Of a stretch of 64,000 nucleotides of DNA, positions 61,356 through 64,000 are shown piece by piece (position 1 is the first letter of the stretch; every line of letters starts with the position of its first letter). A model generated the notes under the pieces. The model was not told where the DNA came from. It saw only the letters and a list, made by a program, of their open reading frames with translations, and searched no databases. Source of the stretch: Megaleporinus macrocephalus (Eukaryota > Chordata > Actinopteri > Characiformes > Anostomidae). The DNA is taken from the NCBI GenBank assembly GCA_021613375.1, contig CM038716.1, forward strand, positions 186,001 through 250,000, written 5' to 3'. Made by a program: the position numbers and the translations under genes.

Positions 61356-61480
61356 AACACACACATATATGTGTGTGTGTATATATATATACACAACATT
61401 TGATATAAGGTTTAACTGATTTGCACATCATTGCATTTTGATTTTTACACCAGAAACAGATTTATAATCTACCCCTTCCA
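60600..61480 (-). mobile_element. Decayed IS630/Tc1-type DNA transposon (minus)
   Basis: Reverse complement of the same general family as 33895-34962: '5' end' near 61428-61470 ('gatttgcacatcattgcatt'), then minus-strand transposase pieces including 'aaatcatggatgctgtgtat' with 'tctgggctaaagaggaaag' and 'gggacaaagatgaaaaccaa'. Multiple stops; the plus-strand ORF at 60631-60939 is a shadow. A (CA)n and (TA)n cluster at 61312-61392 has grown inside it. Confidence 0.75.
61312..61392. repeat. Compound (CA)n-(TA)n microsatellite
   Basis: CA repeats of about 40 bp, then CA/TA mixtures, then gtgtgtgt and tatatata; the right half can pair with the left half as a hairpin. Confidence 0.9.
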
Positions 61481-61946
61481 CACTGGTTAAACTGGGCATT
61501 GTTTGTTGATGTTCACTGGTTCCAAAATTCAGATATCCTCTGAGAACAGATTGGATTGTTACCATGTTTTAATTTACTTATAACATGTAGGCGTGTTGTT
61601 TATTTTTTATTTTTATTTATTTTTTTAGCTGGTATTTCTAAATATATTTTAGAAAAGAAGAGACAGACCTTACCATTTACAGTAACCATGCACCATCCAG
61701 CAAGAAAAGAATCCCCACTCAACACACAAGCAAAAAACAGAGCTAGCTGAGCTACTGCCCAAAACATAAAAATTAAATGTGCCATCATTTCAAATTCATG
61801 TTAATTTTAAAATAGATTTGTGATTATAAACGTTACATGCTGACAAATTTTGATTGTAGCGAACAAAGTCCTCTTCTGTAGTCACACTTGTGAAGCACTG
61901 ATGTTTCCTGCACAATTATGTTTGAGTCTGCTTTGAACATGCTGCT

Positions 61947-62174
61947 ATGCCCTCAGCAGACACTGCTGCATCTGATCCAGCCAATCCAAGACTTCAGAAG
62001 AAGTTAAATGTTTGGAGCAGGTGTGGCAGACTGCATTTGGAAGACTTATGCAGTCAGGAAGGTCCCTATGACCAGAGTTTGAAAGAACCGCCATCACGTT
62101 CCAAAAGGACTCGACTAGAGTTTAGCCTTTCTGATTTGTGCCAAAAAGATGAACATCATTGGCTTCGTCTGTAA
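61947..62174 (+). other. Unassigned 75-codon ORF
   Basis: Encodes a hydrophilic product with SRSKRTRLEFSLSDLCQKDE near the end. The stretch is less AT-rich than its surroundings. I do not recognise it; there is no splice or promoter evidence and it could be a fragment of a dead transposon or retrocopy. Upstream of the ATG the frame gives no familiar domain. Confidence 0.15.
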
Positions 62175-62462
62175 CCCCTACATTCCTATACAACTGCGCC
62201 CTAAAATATCAGCTCCATATAATACTGTCCATAGTGATAAATCATGGTAGACCTTAATCCTTCTTTAGTGCTCTTAGAAGTCTGATCCACTCTCATGACA
62301 GAGACAGAAAAGACATGAATTATAAGGTATTCAAATCAGCAAATTAATTTAAACAAATGTGTGCGTAGTATGTTTAACAAGCACGCATCATCTACCTTTG
62401 ATCAGTAGTTTAGATCAGATTAATGTGCAAGAATGACCAAAATTCATGTTTTATAATTTTCT

Positions 62463-62468
62463 TTTATT
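62463..62468 (-). terminator. Polyadenylation signal of an unidentified minus-strand gene
   Basis: TTTATT (AATAAA on the minus strand) about 660 nt downstream of a candidate coding end at 63119. Together they would make a normal 3' UTR. In human the gene upstream of CUEDC1 in the same orientation is VEZF1, so this could be the end of that gene, but no coding match supports it. Confidence 0.35.
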
Positions 62469-63118
62469 TAGACAACCCAAATAAAAGGCACATAAAACAT
62501 TGCGCATCATGTTTACATAATTGTTCTTGACATACATACATTTAAAAAAATGTAGGAATGTATAACCTTTCTGCTAACCAAAAAAAGCCTAGTCTTCATA
62601 TATACAAAATTATCAATGTTAATGTTCTAATACAAAAAGTTTTATAAAAGGTTATTTTACTTGTTTTCTGTTTTCCTTGAACATGTCTAACAAACCTACC
62701 ACATCCTCTGAGCTAAATGTTTTGTACAAAGATATACATTCACGGGCATTCACATGGTTTTGCCAATTCATCAAAATTTTTAAAAAGGACTGAACTACAG
62801 TTTCATTCTCCAATCCAAACCGCAAAATAAATGTTAAATCAAACAGGTTTCTTTAAAAAACTATTGTTGGTGCATAAGATGTTAAAACAAACAAACAAAA
62901 TCCCGAAGGAAAATCATTATGACAAATTCCTTAAATGCGACTTTGTCCAAGTCAAAACAGTTCTTAAATCTTTACACACAGATTTGACGTGTTCCGCTGT
63001 GGCATTTTCAGACAATTTCAAGATTAGGCACAGAAGTAATGCCACGGTGGAGGGACAAACATTTAGCACAAGCATACTCCAAACTTCAATGTTCTATAAT
63101 GATTTTAACCAGTCACAT

Positions 63119-63179
63119 TAGTCCCATTCCTCAAATTCCAGTTCAGACAAGATGTCACTGTTAAACAAGGCAACACTCT
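63119..63179 (-). CDS. Candidate terminal coding exon, unidentified minus-strand gene
   Basis: On the minus strand a strong pyrimidine tract (63180-63225) ends in TGTCTGTCAG at 63178ff and is followed by an open frame reading SVALFNSDILSELEFEEWD and then TAA at about 63119. A second possible acceptor, TTTAACAG, lies inside it. The acidic C-terminus followed by a 3' UTR-like sequence and AATAAA is suggestive. I do not recognise the protein and cannot see the preceding exon, so this may be chance. Confidence 0.3.
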
Positions 63180-63229
63180 CTGACAGACAGACGAGACTGA
63201 CAGACAGACAAAGAAAGGAAAACGATTCG

Positions 63230-64000
63230 GGCACCATGTTCCTCATTGGAAAGTTATGCAACGTATGAAAATGCTGCTACAAGTTGAAATGGGGAGACAG
63301 TTTAATACCAAAAGAATTCCAAAAATACAGTAGGTTTTAGGCATAGCCTGATTTTCTTGCAGCCACATACTTGCAGTCAAATGTTTATTTTCAATCACTG
63401 TGACCAGGATACTGTTCCATCCCTCCAAATCTAACTAAAACAATTCCAGTTTTGACCATATTCACATGCTGACAGTAATTTCAGCAAGGTAGTGGAAAGT
63501 TCAAACCCTCGGCCTCATGTCAGTCAGGTCAATGAGGATACAAATAAAGTAAAGTTTCTTAAGAATGCTGCTGTCTAAACACAGTCTTGGTTATTAAAAT
63601 ATGATGTTTGGGCCAGAACTGCAGCCAAGACTATTGAAGGATGGGCACATTTAACCGATTCTCTCGTTTGTTCAGACTGACCCCAAAACACAGAGCACAC
63701 AAGCAAAAGGAGGGCAACTTTACAAACTAAATTAGAAAGGAATGGAATGGGTTAGCAGTTCAGTCTAAATATTGCTTTTACCATCCATAAAGGATGAAAT
63801 ACTTTGCCTTGGTTCATTACGTCTTATAGTCATTTGAAACAGAGATGAGCATCATGGATAAACACCAAATCAACAAACCCTAAACAGCATATGGCAGTTT
63901 TGGTGTAACCGTAATTAAGAAACACAATAAGTAAACCTAATAAACTGAAGCACATTCATAATAGACAGTAGGCCTGTACCAGTTAAAGTTTCTTATTTGG
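63230..64000. other. Right-hand end, intron or UTR of the next gene
   Basis: AT-rich, unique-looking sequence with no recognisable exon. If the exon at 63119-63179 is real this is its upstream intron; otherwise it could be part of a long 3' UTR. Confidence 0.3.

Overview
This is a stretch of a vertebrate nuclear genome, most likely a teleost fish. Genes are split by GT-AG introns, the non-coding DNA is AT-rich and full of microsatellites, and there are several decayed Tc1/mariner copies, a hAT-like element and tRNA-derived SINEs of kinds common in fish. The SINE type (B box, then a 'ccttgagcaaggcacctaaccccc' style body) hints at an ostariophysan such as a characin or catfish, but that is only an impression.

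Three protein-coding genes are recognisable, all on the minus strand. Read in transcription order (right to left) they are CUEDC1 (complete coding region, ten coding exons 44640 to 37386 plus a last exon from 37057 that supplies the last base of the stop codon), WSB1 (complete, nine coding exons, 29590 to 16968, 3' UTR to about 15210) and KSR1 (only coding exon 1, 8393 to 8229; the rest lies beyond the left edge). I joined the exons by hand. Every junction is GT-AG and keeps frame, giving 423 codons for WSB1 and 397 for CUEDC1, close to the human lengths I remember (421 and 386). WSB1 next to KSR1 in the same orientation matches human 17q11.2. CUEDC1 is on 17q22 in human, so the fish has a different local order.

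Layout: 1-8228 KSR1 intron 1 with transposon and SINE debris and a C-poor degenerate repeat; 8229-8736 KSR1 first exon and promoter; 8737-15205 intergenic with a 42-bp minisatellite; 15210-29590 WSB1; 29591-30110 GC-rich WSB1 promoter; 30640-31795 a 36-bp minisatellite and a SINE; 33895-34960 an IS630/Tc1-type transposon relic; about 36430-44670 CUEDC1 coding part; 44671 to about 58640 a long 5' intron carrying an 874-bp hAT-like element; 58640-62440 promoter, duplicated SINE-linked segments, a fold-back element and another transposon relic; 62440-64000 probably the 3' end of another minus-strand gene.

The three genes do not form a pathway. WSB1 is a substrate receptor of a Cullin-RING ubiquitin ligase, CUEDC1 has a ubiquitin-binding-type CUE domain and two PPxY motifs, and KSR1 is a scaffold of the Raf-MEK-ERK cascade. 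I found no evidence of a wholly new system. The most interesting points are how repeats intrude on splice sites: a ~96-nt (CT)n microsatellite serves as the polypyrimidine tract of WSB1's last exon, and a fold-back element abuts a CUEDC1 splice donor. CUEDC1 also has a stop codon split by an intron and a frame-critical pair of neighbouring acceptors.
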